Counted from the first letter of the stretch, positions 20,469 through 29,258 are shown. The stretch: 64,000 nucleotides of DNA from Shewanella salipaludis (GCF_012911865.1 NZ_JAAXYH010000004.1:248001-312000); one strand, 5' to 3'. Program-made: numbers and translations. The notes: generated by a model not told the origin, from the sequence alone.

Positions 20469-20978
20469 ATGTTCGATTACATCAGAGCCCTAGACAGGCA
20501 AGGATTCTGTTTCATTGCCGGCATGACCCACAAACATGGCTTGCACTCCTTGGGCCTGCGGGTGTCGGCCAGCGGCGACGGCCATCTGTACCTGTACCTG
20601 TCGGTCGGCCTGTTGCTGACCCAGGCCCAGGGACAGCATTTCTTCAACCTGGTGCTGGCGGGTTTTTTGGTGGAGCTGCCCTTGTATCTGCTGTTGAAGA
20701 ACAGCATACGCCGCCCCCGTCCTTGCCATGTGGTCAGCGCGGTTGCGCTGTTCGAGCCTTCGGATAAGTTCAGTCTGCCCTCGGGCCATACGGCGGCGGC
20801 CTTTGTGTTGGCGTTTGCCGTGCTGACTGTGTATCCGGCCTTCGCCCTGCTGGCCTATGCCTGGGCCGGGCTGATAGGCCTTTCCCGCATAGTGCTGGGG
20901 GTGCATTACCCACTGGATATCGTCGCCGGAGCCTGTCTGGGCACGGGGGCCGGCCTGTTCGCACTGCAGTTCATCTGA
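20469..20978 (+). CDS. PAP2-family membrane phosphatase
   Basis: A 169-residue membrane protein of the PAP2/acid phosphatase family, which removes phosphate from lipid phosphates or diphosphates. The three motifs are KNSIRRPRP, LPSGHTAA and SRIVLGVHYPLD, with the catalytic histidines in the last two. Four or five membrane segments are predicted. The start at 20469 follows AGAGGAG by 8 bases. It is divergent from rraA and 73 bases upstream of a glycosyltransferase-like gene on the same strand, hinting at a shared lipid-linked glycan role. The exact substrate (undecaprenyl diphosphate, phosphatidate or other) is not determinable. Confidence 0.85.
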   Translation: MFDYIRALDRQGFCFIAGMTHKHGLHSLGLRVSASGDGHLYLYLSVGLLLTQAQGQHFFNLVLAGFLVELPLYLLLKNSIRRPRPCHVVSAVALFEPSDKFSLPSGHTAAAFVLAFAVLTVYPAFALLAYAWAGLIGLSRIVLGVHYPLDIVAGACLGTGAGLFALQFI

Positions 20979-21051
20979 TACCAGGCAAGCTCATTGAAGG
21001 CGTGAATGCGGCGAGCCTTCATCGGACTTCACTCACTAGATAGGAGAGTCA

Positions 21052-22092
21052 ATGCGAATACTCTACGGCGTACAGGGCACGGGTAATGGCCACCTCAGCC
21101 GGGCAAGGGTGATGGCAAAGTCGCTGGCGAAACAGGATGTCCAGGTCGATTTCCTCTTCTCCGGCCGCGCCCCTGAGCACTTCTTCGATATGGAGTGCTT
21201 CGGTGATTATCGGGTGCAACCCGGGTTGACCTTCGCCACGGAGAAGGGACACGTCAGCATAGCCAAGACGCTGAGGCGCAACTGCGCCAGCAGGCTGCTG
21301 CGGGACATACGTGAATTGGATCTGAGCCACTATGACATGGTGCTCAACGACTTCGAACCCGTTTCCGCCTGGGCCGCCAAGCGCCAGGGGGTGCCCTGTG
21401 TCGGCATCAGCCATCAGGCGGCGCTCAAGTATCCCGTGCCCAAGCAGGGCAATACCTGGTTCAACGAGGCCCTGTTGAACTACTTCGCTCCGGCGAACGT
21501 GGCGCTGGGATGTCACTGGCATCACTTCGGTTTTCCCATCCTGCCGCCCTTCGTCGAAGTCGACAAGATAGGGGTCGAACATAGCCACGACATTCTGGTC
21601 TATTTGCCGTTCGAGGATGCCGATGCCATAGTCGAGCTGCTGCGCCCCTGGGACGGCTATCGCTTCCTGGTGTATCACGCCAGTCAGCCGCTGCTGCCAC
21701 CGCCGGAGCATGTCCTCTGGTTCGGCTTCAACCGCGACGGTTTCAAGCAACACATGGCCGATTGCGGCGGTGTGATAGGCAACGCCGGCTTCGAATTGGC
21801 GAGCGAAGCCCTGACACTGGGCAAGAAATTGCTGGTGAAACCTCTGCTGGGGCAGTTCGAGCAGCTCTCCAATGTCGCCGCCCTGCAGCTGCTGGGCATA
21901 GCCGACAGCATGATGAGTCTGGACGCCGCCGTGCTCAAGCGTTGGCTGAAGGCGGCCTCGCCCAGTCCCATAGCCTATCCCCAGGTGGGGGATGCGCTGG
22001 TGACTTGGCTGAGGGCGGGGGATTGGCAGGACAGCCGGGCCCTATGCCAGGATCTTTGGTCCCAGGTGGAGTTGCCCGATACCTGGAAGTAG
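21052..22092 (+). CDS. MJ1255/VC2487-type glycosyltransferase-like protein
   Basis: A 346-residue GT-B fold protein beginning MRILYGVQGTGNGHLSRA, where the glycine-rich loop GTGNGHLSRA is the hallmark of the MJ1255/VC2487 family related to glycosyltransferase family 28 (MurG-like). The C-terminal half has GGVIGNAGFELASEAL, the typical sugar-nucleotide binding segment, and KPLLGQFEQLSNV. The donor and acceptor are unknown. It follows a PAP2 phosphatase gene and converges with a DUF971 gene. A ribosome site TAGGAGAG lies just before the ATG. Confidence 0.85.
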   Translation: MRILYGVQGTGNGHLSRARVMAKSLAKQDVQVDFLFSGRAPEHFFDMECFGDYRVQPGLTFATEKGHVSIAKTLRRNCASRLLRDIRELDLSHYDMVLNDFEPVSAWAAKRQGVPCVGISHQAALKYPVPKQGNTWFNEALLNYFAPANVALGCHWHHFGFPILPPFVEVDKIGVEHSHDILVYLPFEDADAIVELLRPWDGYRFLVYHASQPLLPPPEHVLWFGFNRDGFKQHMADCGGVIGNAGFELASEALTLGKKLLVKPLLGQFEQLSNVAALQLLGIADSMMSLDAAVLKRWLKAASPSPIAYPQVGDALVTWLRAGDWQDSRALCQDLWSQVELPDTWK

Positions 22093-22121
22093 CGGAGCGC
22101 GCGCCGCCCTGGCGTTTGGGC

Positions 22122-22502
22122 TCAGGAGTATTTCACCGCCAGGTCGATCAGCGGCTCGCGACTGCCTTTCTCCGTCTTGAGAAGGTCGAGGTACTCGGCC
22201 CACAAGCGCTCGCTCTGGGTCGCCAGCCGATACAGCAGAGGCCAGGAATAGAGGCCTGTGTTGTGACCGTCGTCGAAGACGAGCTTGACCGCATAATTGC
22301 CGACGGGCTCTATGGCGCTGATGTTGACATTTTTCTTGTGGCACACAAGCTTAGGCTTACCATGGCCCTGGACTTCGGCCGAGGGGGAGTGCACCCGCAG
22401 CAGTTCGCAGCTGAGCAGATAGCTGCTGCCATCGTCGAAGCACAGCTCCAACTGACGGGACTTGCGTTTGAGCTTGATGCCTGTGATGTTGGGCGTCGCC
22501 AT
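22122..22502 (-). CDS. DUF971-family protein
   Basis: A 126-residue protein with the GBBH-like N-terminal (DUF971) fold: LELCFDDGSSYLLSCELLRV, then VNISAIEPVGNYAVKLVFDD and GHNTGLYSWPLLYRL. The same fold is the N-terminal domain of gamma-butyrobetaine hydroxylase and occurs near iron-sulfur assembly factors, but stand-alone copies have no settled function. It lies downstream of hslVU on the same strand but behind a strong terminator, so it is probably independently transcribed. A GGGAGG site precedes its ATG. Confidence 0.85.
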   Translation of the reverse strand: MATPNITGIKLKRKSRQLELCFDDGSSYLLSCELLRVHSPSAEVQGHGKPKLVCHKKNVNISAIEPVGNYAVKLVFDDGHNTGLYSWPLLYRLATQSERLWAEYLDLLKTEKGSREPLIDLAVKYS

Positions 22503-22565
22503 GATTCGCCTCCCTGGGACATGCCTGAGCGCATGTGCTGATATGAGTCACTGAGATAAAGATAA

Positions 22566-22597
22566 CAAAAAGCGGCCGGGGAAGCTTCCCCGGCCGC
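22566..22597 (-). terminator. Strong rho-independent terminator of hslVU
   Basis: A perfect 26-base palindrome at 22572-22597 (arms GCGGCCGGGG and CCCCGGCCGC around AAGCTT), followed on the minus strand by TTTTTG. It lies 32 bases after the hslU stop codon. Confidence 0.92.
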
Positions 22598-22628
22598 GCT
22601 GTTTCATGCCGGCGGCATGGAGACAAGG

Positions 22629-23954
22629 CTAGAGGATGAAGCGGCTTAAGTCTTCGTCCTGCACCAGGTTATCCAGATGGGCTTTGACATAGTCGGCATT
22701 GATGATGAAAGTGCTGCCGGACTTGTCCGATGCCTCGTAGGAGATGTCTTCCATCAGCTTCTCCATCACTGTATGCAGGCGGCGGGCACCTATGTTTTCG
22801 GTGCGCTCGTTCACCTGCCAGGCGGCCTTGGCTATGCTCTCTATGCCCGTCTCTGTGAAGCTGATATCGACCCCTTCGGTCGCCAGCAGCGCCACATACT
22901 GCTCGGTCAGCGAGGCGTGGGGCTCGGTGAGGATGCGTTTGAAGTCGTCGGCCGACAGGGCATCCAACTCGACCCGGATCGGCAGGCGACCCTGGAGCTC
23001 GGGGATCAGATCCGAAGGCTTCGACATCTGGAAGGCGCCGGAGGCGATGAACAGAATATGATCTGTCTTCACCATGCCGTGCTTGGTGGTGACAGTGCAG
23101 CCCTCGACCAGGGGCAAGAGATCACGCTGTACGCCTTCGCGGGACACATCCGGCCCCGAGGTTTCGCCGCGCTTGCATATCTTGTCTATCTCATCGAGGA
23201 AGACTATGCCATGCTGCTCGACCAATTCTATCGCCTGTTCCTTGAGATCTTCCTGATTGACCAGCTTGGCGGCTTCCTCGTCGATCAGCTGCTTATAGGC
23301 GTCCTTGATCTTGAGTTTGCGGCGCTTGGCGGGTGCCTGGCCCATGTTCTGGAATAGGCTCTGCAGCTGATTGGTCATTTCTTCCATGCCGGGAGGCGAC
23401 ATGATCTCGACCCCTATCTGTGGTTGGGCCACGTCTATGTCGATTTCCTTGTCATCCAGTTGGCCTTCACGCAGCTTCTTGCGGAAGATCTGCCGGGTAT
23501 GGGCCTGGCTGTCGCTCTCCTGATCCCAGTCGTCCTTGCCTTTGGGCAACAGGGCATCGAGGATCCGCTCTTCGGCATGTTCTTCGGCGCGCTGGCGCAC
23601 CTTGTCCATCTGCCGCTCACGGGTCAGTTTGATGGCGATGTCCGTCAGGTCGCGGATGATCTGCTCGACTTCCTTGCCGACATAACCCACTTCGGTGAAC
23701 TTGGTGGCTTCGACCTTGATGAAGGGCGCGTTGGCCAGCTTCGCCAGGCGGCGGGCGATTTCGGTCTTGCCGACACCTGTCGGGCCTATCATGAGAATAT
23801 TTTTCGGGGTCACTTCCTGACGCAACGAGGCTTCCAGCTGCATCCGGCGCCAACGGTTTCGCAGCGCGATGGCGACCGAGCGTTTGGCCTTATGCTGGCC
23901 TATGATGTGGGTGTCCAGTTCGTGGACAATTTCACGTGGGGTCATTTCAGACAT
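22629..23954 (-). CDS. hslU: ATP-dependent protease ATPase subunit HslU
   Basis: A 441-residue AAA+ unfoldase that feeds substrates into the HslV protease. It begins [20 protein letters not shown]; Walker A is [15 protein letters not shown] (~57-71), Walker B is [11 protein letters not shown], sensor 2 region GARRLHTV, and the C-terminal tail ends DLSRFIL, the segment that inserts into HslV and switches it on. E. coli HslU has 443 residues. It is 19 bases downstream of hslV and shares its heat-shock promoter. Confidence 0.97.
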   Translation of the reverse strand: MSEMTPREIVHELDTHIIGQHKAKRSVAIALRNRWRRMQLEASLRQEVTPKNILMIGPTGVGKTEIARRLAKLANAPFIKVEATKFTEVGYVGKEVEQIIRDLTDIAIKLTRERQMDKVRQRAEEHAEERILDALLPKGKDDWDQESDSQAHTRQIFRKKLREGQLDDKEIDIDVAQPQIGVEIMSPPGMEEMTNQLQSLFQNMGQAPAKRRKLKIKDAYKQLIDEEAAKLVNQEDLKEQAIELVEQHGIVFLDEIDKICKRGETSGPDVSREGVQRDLLPLVEGCTVTTKHGMVKTDHILFIASGAFQMSKPSDLIPELQGRLPIRVELDALSADDFKRILTEPHASLTEQYVALLATEGVDISFTETGIESIAKAAWQVNERTENIGARRLHTVMEKLMEDISYEASDKSGSTFIINADYVKAHLDNLVQDEDLSRFIL

Positions 23955-23973
23955 AATTCGTCCTCGACTGGGA

Positions 23974-24498
23974 TCAGTAGTTTAATTCTTCTATCGTCTT
24001 GAATTGGTTGGTGAAGACGCAGATGTCACCGGCTATGGTCAGCGACTTCTCGGCTATGGTGCGGGCATCCAATTCGGTATTCTGCAACAGCGCCAGCGCC
24101 GCCGCCTGGGCAAAGTTGCCGCCCGAGCCTATGGCGATCAGATCATTCTCCGGCTGGAGCACGTCACCGTTGCCCGTGATGATGAGGGAACTCTCGGCAT
24201 CGGCGACCGCCAGCAGGGCCTCGAGCTTGCGCAGCATGCGATCCGTGCGCCAGTCTTTGGCCAGCTCGACGGCGGCCTTCATCAGGTGGCCCTGGTGCAT
24301 TTCCAGCTTGGCCTCGAAGCGCTCGAACAGGGTGAAGGCATCGGCGGTGCCGCCGGCAAATCCGGCCAAAACCTTGTTGTGGTACAGACGACGCACCTTC
24401 CTGGCGTTGCCTTTCATCACAGTGTTGCCCAGGGAAACCTGGCCGTCACCGGCGATCACAACCTGATTGTTGCGGCGAACTGATACTATAGTGGTCAC
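23974..24498 (-). CDS. hslV: ATP-dependent protease peptidase subunit HslV
   Basis: A 174-residue proteasome-like peptidase whose catalytic residue is the N-terminal threonine exposed on removal of the initiator Met; the protein reads (M)[20 protein letters not shown]. The start is a GTG at 24496-24498 with GAGG upstream; a longer frame to 24531 would bury the catalytic Thr and is excluded. [14 protein letters not shown] and the sodium-binding loop are present. First gene of hslVU, behind a sigma-32 promoter. Confidence 0.96.
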   Translation of the reverse strand: MTTIVSVRRNNQVVIAGDGQVSLGNTVMKGNARKVRRLYHNKVLAGFAGGTADAFTLFERFEAKLEMHQGHLMKAAVELAKDWRTDRMLRKLEALLAVADAESSLIITGNGDVLQPENDLIAIGSGGNFAQAAALALLQNTELDARTIAEKSLTIAGDICVFTNQFKTIEELNY

Positions 24499-24551
24499 AA
24501 TTAATCCTCTTCTCTGGCCGGCGGCACACAACCACCGGTGGACGATAATCC

Positions 24552-24581
24552 TGATATGGGGATCGCCTGGGAAATATCAAG
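24552..24581 (-). promoter_or_regulatory. Sigma-32 heat-shock promoter of hslVU
   Basis: On the minus strand CTTGATA (24575-24581), a 13-base spacer, then CCCCATATCA. This is close to the sigma-32 consensus CTTGAAA-N13-CCCCATnT. It lies about 55 bases before the hslV GTG. hslVU is a known heat-shock operon in gammaproteobacteria. Confidence 0.8.
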
Positions 24582-24664
24582 CTTAGGTGCGGCATTTTGC
24601 CGGTTGGGGCTGCTGGGTCTGGCGCCCTGAGCTGCAGTTGCAGCGGGTTGAGTCTATCGCGGAA

Positions 24665-24689
24665 AAGCAAAGGCCGGCATGAGCCGGCC
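24665..24689 (-). terminator. Probable terminator downstream of ftsN
   Basis: A 7-bp stem GGCCGGC/GCCGGCC with a four-base loop (24672-24689) followed on the minus strand by TTTGCTTTT. A second perfect palindrome, GTGCGACC-A-GGTCGCAC, stands just before it at about 24702-24718. Together they would end transcripts from argS-ftsN. Confidence 0.55.
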
Positions 24690-24772
24690 CGAATCTAAGC
24701 TGTGCGACCAGGTCGCACTGTGATGTGACACTGTCTCTGTCACTATCTTTCTCACTAGGGCGCCGCTGGCCC

Positions 24773-25351
24773 TCAGCTTTCCCAATACAGCATGATGCAA
24801 CCGTTGATGCCGGCTCGCTGCATTGTGTGGCGCAGTTTTTCGGCCTCGCGCTTGCCGTCGAGCGGCCCCAGGCTCACCTTATACCAGTCGCCGCTGGTGC
24901 CGCTGACCTTCTTGACGCTGGCTTCCTGGCCCTGGAAGGCGATGACGGCCTTCATTTCATTGGCCTGGCTCGCGGTGCGGAAGGAGCCGCACTGCAACTT
25001 GTAGCGTTTGGCGACCCGGTTCTCGACCACGGGCACATCGACCTCGACATGCTTATTCTCCAGCTCTTCCAGATAGGTCCATTCTTCCTTGGGCTTGGGC
25101 GGCAGGGCGTTGGGATCTTTCTTGGGTTGCTTCACTGCGGCTTTCTTGACCGGCTCGGGCTGGGCCTGATCGGCGCTGTCCCTGATGCTCCACAGAAAAT
25201 AACCGAAGCTGCCGACACCCAGCAGCACAAACAGGGTCAGCAGCAACGGCAGGCGCCGGGAGGGCGCCTGCTGACTGGGCTTGCGGCGCGAGGCACGCTG
25301 GGGTTTGGCAGCGCCGCTCGGCCGACGGTTGGCATAGTCTCTATTGCTCAT
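24773..25351 (-). CDS. ftsN: Cell division protein FtsN (SPOR domain)
   Basis: A 192-residue divisome protein: a basic cytoplasmic tail (~1-32), one membrane helix (~33-54), a Pro/Lys-rich linker and a C-terminal SPOR domain (~115-190) with YKLQCGSFRTASQANEMK, which binds denuded peptidoglycan at the septum. It is shorter than E. coli FtsN (319), mostly in the linker. It follows argS by 3 bases, the usual argS-ftsN-hslVU neighbourhood that supports FtsN over a generic SPOR protein. Confidence 0.88.
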   Translation of the reverse strand: MSNRDYANRRPSGAAKPQRASRRKPSQQAPSRRLPLLLTLFVLLGVGSFGYFLWSIRDSADQAQPEPVKKAAVKQPKKDPNALPPKPKEEWTYLEELENKHVEVDVPVVENRVAKRYKLQCGSFRTASQANEMKAVIAFQGQEASVKKVSGTSGDWYKVSLGPLDGKREAEKLRHTMQRAGINGCIMLYWES

Positions 25352-25354
25352 GGC

Positions 25355-27100
25355 TTACATGCGCTCTAAGGTTTCTATCCCCAGGAGCGACATGCCTTGC
25401 TGCAAGGTCTTGGCCGTCAGCTTGGACAGCAACAGGCGGCTGTTTTTCTGCTCGAGCGTGTCGGCTGCCAGCACGGGGCAGGCCTCGTAGAAGCTGGAGA
25501 AGGCGCCTGCCAGTTCGTAGAGGTAACCGCAGAGCACATGGGGCTGACCCTTGTCCGTGACCCGCTTGAGAATTTCACCGAATTGGGCCAGTTTATTGCC
25601 CAGACCTTTCTCTTTCTCATGCTCCAAGACTATCTTGGCCTGGCTCAGATCTGCATCTTCGGCGCGCTTGAAGATGCCAGCGACCCGGGTGTAGGCGTAC
25701 AAGAGGTAAGGCGCGGTATTGCCTTCGAAGCTGAGCATCTGTTCGAAGCTGAAGATGTAATCGCTGGTGCGGTTCTTCGACAGATCCGCATATTTGACCG
25801 AGCTGATGCCGACCACGCGGGCGATTTCCTGCAGGGTCGCCTCGTCCATGTCCGGGTTCTTGCTGCGAACCAGTTCCAGGGCGCGCACATTGGCCTCGTC
25901 GAGCAGATCCACCAGTTTCACCACGCCGCCGCTGCGGGTCTTGAATGGCCGGCCATCTTCACCGTTCATGGTGCCGAAGCCCAGGTGTTCCAGCGACATG
26001 TCCTGACGCACAAACTTGGCCAGCTTGGCCAGGCTGAATACCTGCTGGAAGTGCAACGCCTGGCGCAGGTCGACAAAATACAGGACTCTGTCGGCCTTCA
26101 AGACATTGGAGCGGTAGCGCATGGCGGCCAGATCCGAGGTGGCATACAGGTAACCGCCATCGGCCTTCTGGATGATCACCGGCAAGGGCTCGCCTTCCTT
26201 GTTGCGGAACTCTTCCTGGAATACCACCTTGGCACCGTTGCTTTCTTTCAACAGGCCCTGGGCATCGAGATCTTTAACCACTTGCTCGAGATCTGCGTTA
26301 TAGGCGCTCTCGCCGTGGACATCGGCACGGCTCAGGCTGACGCCCAGGCGGGCATAGACTTCGTGGCAATGGCTGAGGGAGATATCGTTGAACTCGCGCC
26401 ATAGCTTGTTGCAATAGGCATCACCTGATTGCAGCGACACCACCAACTGGCGGGCACGGGTGGCAAACTCGGCAGACTCATCGAATCTCATCTTGGCGGC
26501 GCGATAGAAGGTCTCAAGATCCGACAGTTCCAGCTGGGCCTGTTCACCGTTCTGGGCCCGCAGCTCTTCCATATAGGCCAGCAGCATGCCGAACTGGGTG
26601 CCCCAGTCGCCGACATGGTTCTGACGTATCACCTTATGGCCGAGAAACTCCAGGGTGCGCACCACGCTGTCACCTATGATGGTGGAGCGCAGGTGACCCA
26701 CGTGCATCTCTTTGGCGAGGTTGGGGGAAGAATAATCCACCACTACCGTCTGTGGCTCGGGCAGGGCTATGCCCAGGTGCTCATCTTCGAGTGCCGTTTG
26801 CAACTGATTGGCGAGGGCATTTTCGTCGATGAAAAAATTGATGAAACCCGGGCCGGCGATCTCCACCTTGGCCACATGGGACGAAGCCGGCAGATTGTCT
26901 ATGATCAGTTGCGCCAGCTCGCGCGGGTTCTTGCCTGCGACCTTGGTCAGCATCATGGCGAGGTTGGTCGCCAGATCCCCATGACTCTTATCCTTGGTGC
27001 GATCAACCTGAATGCGCGCCTCGAAGTCGGCCGGCACTATACCTTGTTGTTTAAAGGATTCCAGGGTTTGTTCGAGCAAAGATTGGATATGTGATTTCAT
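25355..27100 (-). CDS. argS: Arginyl-tRNA synthetase
   Basis: A 581-residue class I aminoacyl-tRNA synthetase. An N-terminal Add-1 domain (~1-110) precedes the Rossmann core with [17 protein letters not shown], where HVGH is the HIGH motif; the canonical KMSK is not conserved, as is normal for many arginine enzymes ([10 protein letters not shown] in its place). The C-terminal all-alpha anticodon domain ends in the typical Met (GIETLERM). E. coli ArgS has 577 residues. Two GC-rich hairpins lie upstream. Confidence 0.97.
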   Translation of the reverse strand: MKSHIQSLLEQTLESFKQQGIVPADFEARIQVDRTKDKSHGDLATNLAMMLTKVAGKNPRELAQLIIDNLPASSHVAKVEIAGPGFINFFIDENALANQLQTALEDEHLGIALPEPQTVVVDYSSPNLAKEMHVGHLRSTIIGDSVVRTLEFLGHKVIRQNHVGDWGTQFGMLLAYMEELRAQNGEQAQLELSDLETFYRAAKMRFDESAEFATRARQLVVSLQSGDAYCNKLWREFNDISLSHCHEVYARLGVSLSRADVHGESAYNADLEQVVKDLDAQGLLKESNGAKVVFQEEFRNKEGEPLPVIIQKADGGYLYATSDLAAMRYRSNVLKADRVLYFVDLRQALHFQQVFSLAKLAKFVRQDMSLEHLGFGTMNGEDGRPFKTRSGGVVKLVDLLDEANVRALELVRSKNPDMDEATLQEIARVVGISSVKYADLSKNRTSDYIFSFEQMLSFEGNTAPYLLYAYTRVAGIFKRAEDADLSQAKIVLEHEKEKGLGNKLAQFGEILKRVTDKGQPHVLCGYLYELAGAFSSFYEACPVLAADTLEQKNSRLLLSKLTAKTLQQGMSLLGIETLERM

Positions 27101-27410
27101 GGCTTCTTTTTGATACTGGCTTCGGGATTGATTACAGGAATAACCGCATATTCTAGCCGTTTGTCATGGTCTCTGGCTATCCCTTTCTCGGTTAGTTTTG
27201 CCGCATCTGTGGCTGTCATTCCATTCTCTGTCTGGGTTGGGGGGATAGCCCCCGGCGGGTCGCGCCGGCCCGCTCCTCCCTTAGCTCTGCCCTTTACATC
27301 TGCGGGTAGCGCTCCTATATCTAACAGCTTAATCTAAGAGCTTAGATATAGAGCAGTTTCAGCTACAATCTGTGATCTTAACCCTCTTCAGCCAGAACCG
27401 GAGTCTTGTC
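27101..27410. other. Divergent intergenic region between argS and trxC
   Basis: No gene is seen. On its left half two adjacent GC-rich hairpins stand at 27239-27253 (GGGGG-ATAG-CCCCC) and 27252-27268 (CCGGCG-GGTCG-CGCCGG). Its right half holds the trxC promoter region with a long palindrome, listed separately. Confidence 0.6.
27315..27369 (+). promoter_or_regulatory. Palindromic operator overlapping a trxC promoter
   Basis: CTATATCTAA (27315-27324) and TTAGATATAG (27342-27351) form a perfect 10-bp inverted repeat, extendable by three more pairs with one bulge. Its right arm contains TTAGAT (27342-27347), which lies 16 bases before TACAAT (27364-27369), a reasonable -35/-10 pair 42 bases before the trxC start. 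A regulator bound here would cover the -35. It does not match the OxyR layout. Confidence 0.45.
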
Positions 27411-27830
27411 ATGCTCATTGCCTGCCCCCATTGCGATACCCTCAACCGTGTACCCGAGGAGCGCCTGAACCAGCAGCCAGGCTGCGGCAAGTGTCAATCG
27501 CCCCTGTTCAGTGGTGCGCCCATCACCCTGACCGGCAGCAACTTTGCCAAGCATGCCTACAAGTCGGAGCTGCCGCTGGTGGTGGACTTCTGGGCCGACT
27601 GGTGCGGCCCCTGCAAGAGTTTCGCGCCCGTGTTTGCAAAGGCCGCCGGCGAACTCGAGCCCAGGTTCAGGTTCGGCAAGATAGACACCCAGGCGCAGCA
27701 GGCTTTGGCGGCCCAGTTCGGTATTCGCTCCATCCCGACCCTGATGGTCTTCCACCAGGGGAAGGTGGTTGCCCAGCAGGCCGGTGCGCTGCCCAAGCAG
27801 GCCTTCTACCAATGGTTGGATGCTGTTTGA
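27411..27830 (+). CDS. trxC: Thioredoxin 2 (zinc-binding)
   Basis: A 139-residue thioredoxin with an N-terminal zinc module. Cysteines 5, 8, 25 and 28 (CPHC...CGKC) bind zinc, and the active site WCGPC has cysteines 65 and 68. Length equals E. coli TrxC. The ATG at 27411 with GGAG seven bases upstream is preferred to the in-frame start at 27372, which would add residues before the zinc ribbon. TrxC is typically induced by oxidative stress. It is divergent from argS and single; the next downstream stretch is the repeat islet. Confidence 0.95.
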   Translation: MLIACPHCDTLNRVPEERLNQQPGCGKCQSPLFSGAPITLTGSNFAKHAYKSELPLVVDFWADWCGPCKSFAPVFAKAAGELEPRFRFGKIDTQAQQALAAQFGIRSIPTLMVFHQGKVVAQQAGALPKQAFYQWLDAV

Positions 27831-28289
27831 TGGCGCGACCTCTTGTTGCTTGTGCTGCTTGTTGATTGCACTACTTGCTGATTGCATTGAGAGCAAAGAT
27901 AACAGAGCACATGGCTGTCATTTTTTGTGGGACTGTGATGACCCGCATAGCTGTGAGGCCTTGATGCAACCCATCACCTGCCGTGGGCTTTTGCACTGCT
28001 TTTATTTAAAGAGCATCAGTGAGACGCAGCAAGTTCGTCCCTGAATGCTCGACGGCGACATCCATGTCGCCAACGCTCACTGGCGCAACAGTGCCTCTTC
28101 TGGTGTACCCATTGGCAACGGGGGGAGAGCAATATCATGCCTGTCTAATGAGTGTTTAGTCGGGAAGCATGGTTCTTGAATTGAATGCTTTATATAACAG
28201 TGGTTTGCGATAGGGTGGTTTGCATTGAACCAATGTGCATAGGCGCACTATTAAAATCGTTATTTGTTACCTAAGGAGAGATGCCAGCC
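27831..28289. other. Gene-free region left of the islet cargo gene
   Basis: No credible gene. From 27831 to about 27965 short direct repeats of TTGATTGCA/CTGATTGCA type occur without a clear trxC terminator. From 27966 to 28115 an inverted copy of the structured repeat family is found. From about 28116 to 28289 the sequence becomes AT-richer and should hold the promoter for the small secreted-protein gene. Confidence 0.6.
27966..28115 (-). repeat. Inverted copy of the structured repeat family (left flank)
   Basis: Read on the minus strand, this segment matches in order the units found at 28829-29000 and 29265-29500: a CATTGG-like start, GGCACTGTTGCGCCAGTG, a hairpin, GCTGCGT, then TCACTG...CAGTGCAAA and GCAGGTGA. 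It contains the left arm (27990-28022) of a 33-bp perfect inverted repeat. Its central hairpin is GGCGACAT/ATGTCGCC, different in sequence from, but at the same place as, the CGACGAAA/TTTCGTCG hairpin of the other copies. Confidence 0.75.
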
Positions 28290-28706
28290 ATGAATAAGAG
28301 TTTACTTCTTGCTGCTTCCCTATGCTTTTCTGGAATGGTTCAGGCAGAAGAAGTTGTAATAGACATCCCTGCGTTGGTCGGTAAGGATAAAGCTGAAGTT
28401 TCCAAACTAATTGGTACACCGCTATCTTGTGGCCCATCAAAGCATGGCGAAAAGTGTCAGTTTACAAAGGCGGAAACCGAAATCGTATTTATTAATGGCA
28501 AAGCTGACTGGATAACAATAGAGGGCATTGACGACAAGCCATTTGCCGATTCAATAATACAGCTGCTTGGTCTTAAAGCTCAAAAACCATCGTTTAGTAA
28601 TGCATTTGAAAAACGGTGGGAGCCTTTGCAAGGTTTACTGTCAGTTTCGCTTTTCAAAGGCAATAGTAACTCTGACTATGTCTATGTTAAAGCATATACA
28701 AAGTAG
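28290..28706 (+). CDS. Small exported protein of unknown function (islet cargo)
   Basis: A 138-residue protein with a clear signal peptide (MNKSLLLAASLCFSGMVQA before EE). The mature part shows IPALVGKDKAEVSKLIG, a CGPSKHGEKC segment that could form a disulfide, ETEIVFINGKADWITIE, and a C-terminal VSLFKGNSNSDYVYVKAYT. I recall similar small exported proteins scattered in gammaproteobacteria, often in variable regions, with no known function. AAGGAG precedes two ATGs; the one at 28290 (11 bases away) is preferred over 28281 (2 bases away). The gene is visibly AT-richer than its neighbours and lies between the arms of a 33-bp inverted repeat, suggesting acquisition. Confidence 0.8.
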   Translation: MNKSLLLAASLCFSGMVQAEEVVIDIPALVGKDKAEVSKLIGTPLSCGPSKHGEKCQFTKAETEIVFINGKADWITIEGIDDKPFADSIIQLLGLKAQKPSFSNAFEKRWEPLQGLLSVSLFKGNSNSDYVYVKAYTK

Positions 28707-28828
28707 CACGGCTAATAACAAGTGACTGTGATGTTTAGTCAGTATATTTATGCATATTTTGCCCACCCCAAACTTCATTTTTTGGCGAAAGCCGGAACCG
28801 GCATAATCTGACTTGAGTTCAGATGTCA

Positions 28829-28894
28829 CATTGGAACACCAGAGAGGGCACTGTTGCGCCAGTGACCTTCGACGAAAGGGATTTCGTCGCAGAG
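28829..28894 (+). repeat. Structured repeat unit B, copy 1 (66 bp)
   Basis: Starts CATTGGAACACCAGA and ends GTCGCAGAG. Contains two hairpins, CACTG-TTGCGC-CAGTG and CGACGAAA-GGGA-TTTCGTCG. Copy 2 at 29265-29330 has the same length with two or three differences, one of which turns a C-G pair into a U-G wobble in the second stem. Confidence 0.8.
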
Positions 28895-28933
28895 CATCCA
28901 TGGATGGACTCGCTGCGTGTCACTGGTGTAACA

Positions 28934-29087
28934 GTGCAAAGGCGCACCGCAGGTGAATTGGCTGCAAACCGAGTTGGCAGCAATATCGTACTTGATGAGC
29001 ACTGTCATTCTTGACCGAGAGTGTCGATAGTCCATGCCCCTCAAGTGTCAATAGGGTCGTGATCGAAACCAATTTACCTAGACTCAG
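28934..29087 (+). repeat. Structured repeat unit A, copy 1 (154 bp)
   Basis: Begins GTGCAAAGGCGCACCGCAGG and ends CTAGACTCAG. Nearly identical to copy 2 at 29105-29258, which has exactly the same length; a shortened third copy is at 29472-29563. It is preceded by the hairpin CACTG-GTGTAA-CAGTG. Confidence 0.85.
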
Positions 29088-29104
29088 GTGTCACCGGCGT
29101 AGAA

Positions 29105-29258
29105 GTGCAAAGGCGCACCGCAGGTGAATTGGCTGCAAACCGAGTTGGCAGCAATACCGTACTTGATGAGCACCGTCATTCTTAACCGAGAGTGTCGATA
29201 GTCCATGCCCCTCAAGTGTCAATAGAGTCGTGATCGAAACCAATTGACCTAGACTCAG
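29105..29258 (+). repeat. Structured repeat unit A, copy 2 (154 bp)
   Basis: Direct repeat of 28934-29087, offset by 171 bases, with only a handful of substitutions. Its end (CTAGACTCAGGTGTC) runs straight into unit B copy 2. Confidence 0.85.

Noticed and set aside
20996..21020. Hairpin GAAGGC/GCCTTC after the PAP2 gene as terminator
   Set aside because: There is no T-run and the next gene is on the same strand close by; left unannotated.
22629..24531. A tRNA or small RNA gene in the hslVU region
   Set aside because: Only coding features and hairpins explained by terminators were found.
28141..28280. Integron attC-like site around the islet cargo gene
   Set aside because: Some GTTAC/TAACAA-like strings occur, but no paired R and L boxes with the right spacing were found, and no integrase is present.
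28823..29044. Short frames on both strands within the repeat region
   Set aside because: They fall wholly inside the repeat units and recur with them; predicted peptides of 60-70 residues look like spurious frames.
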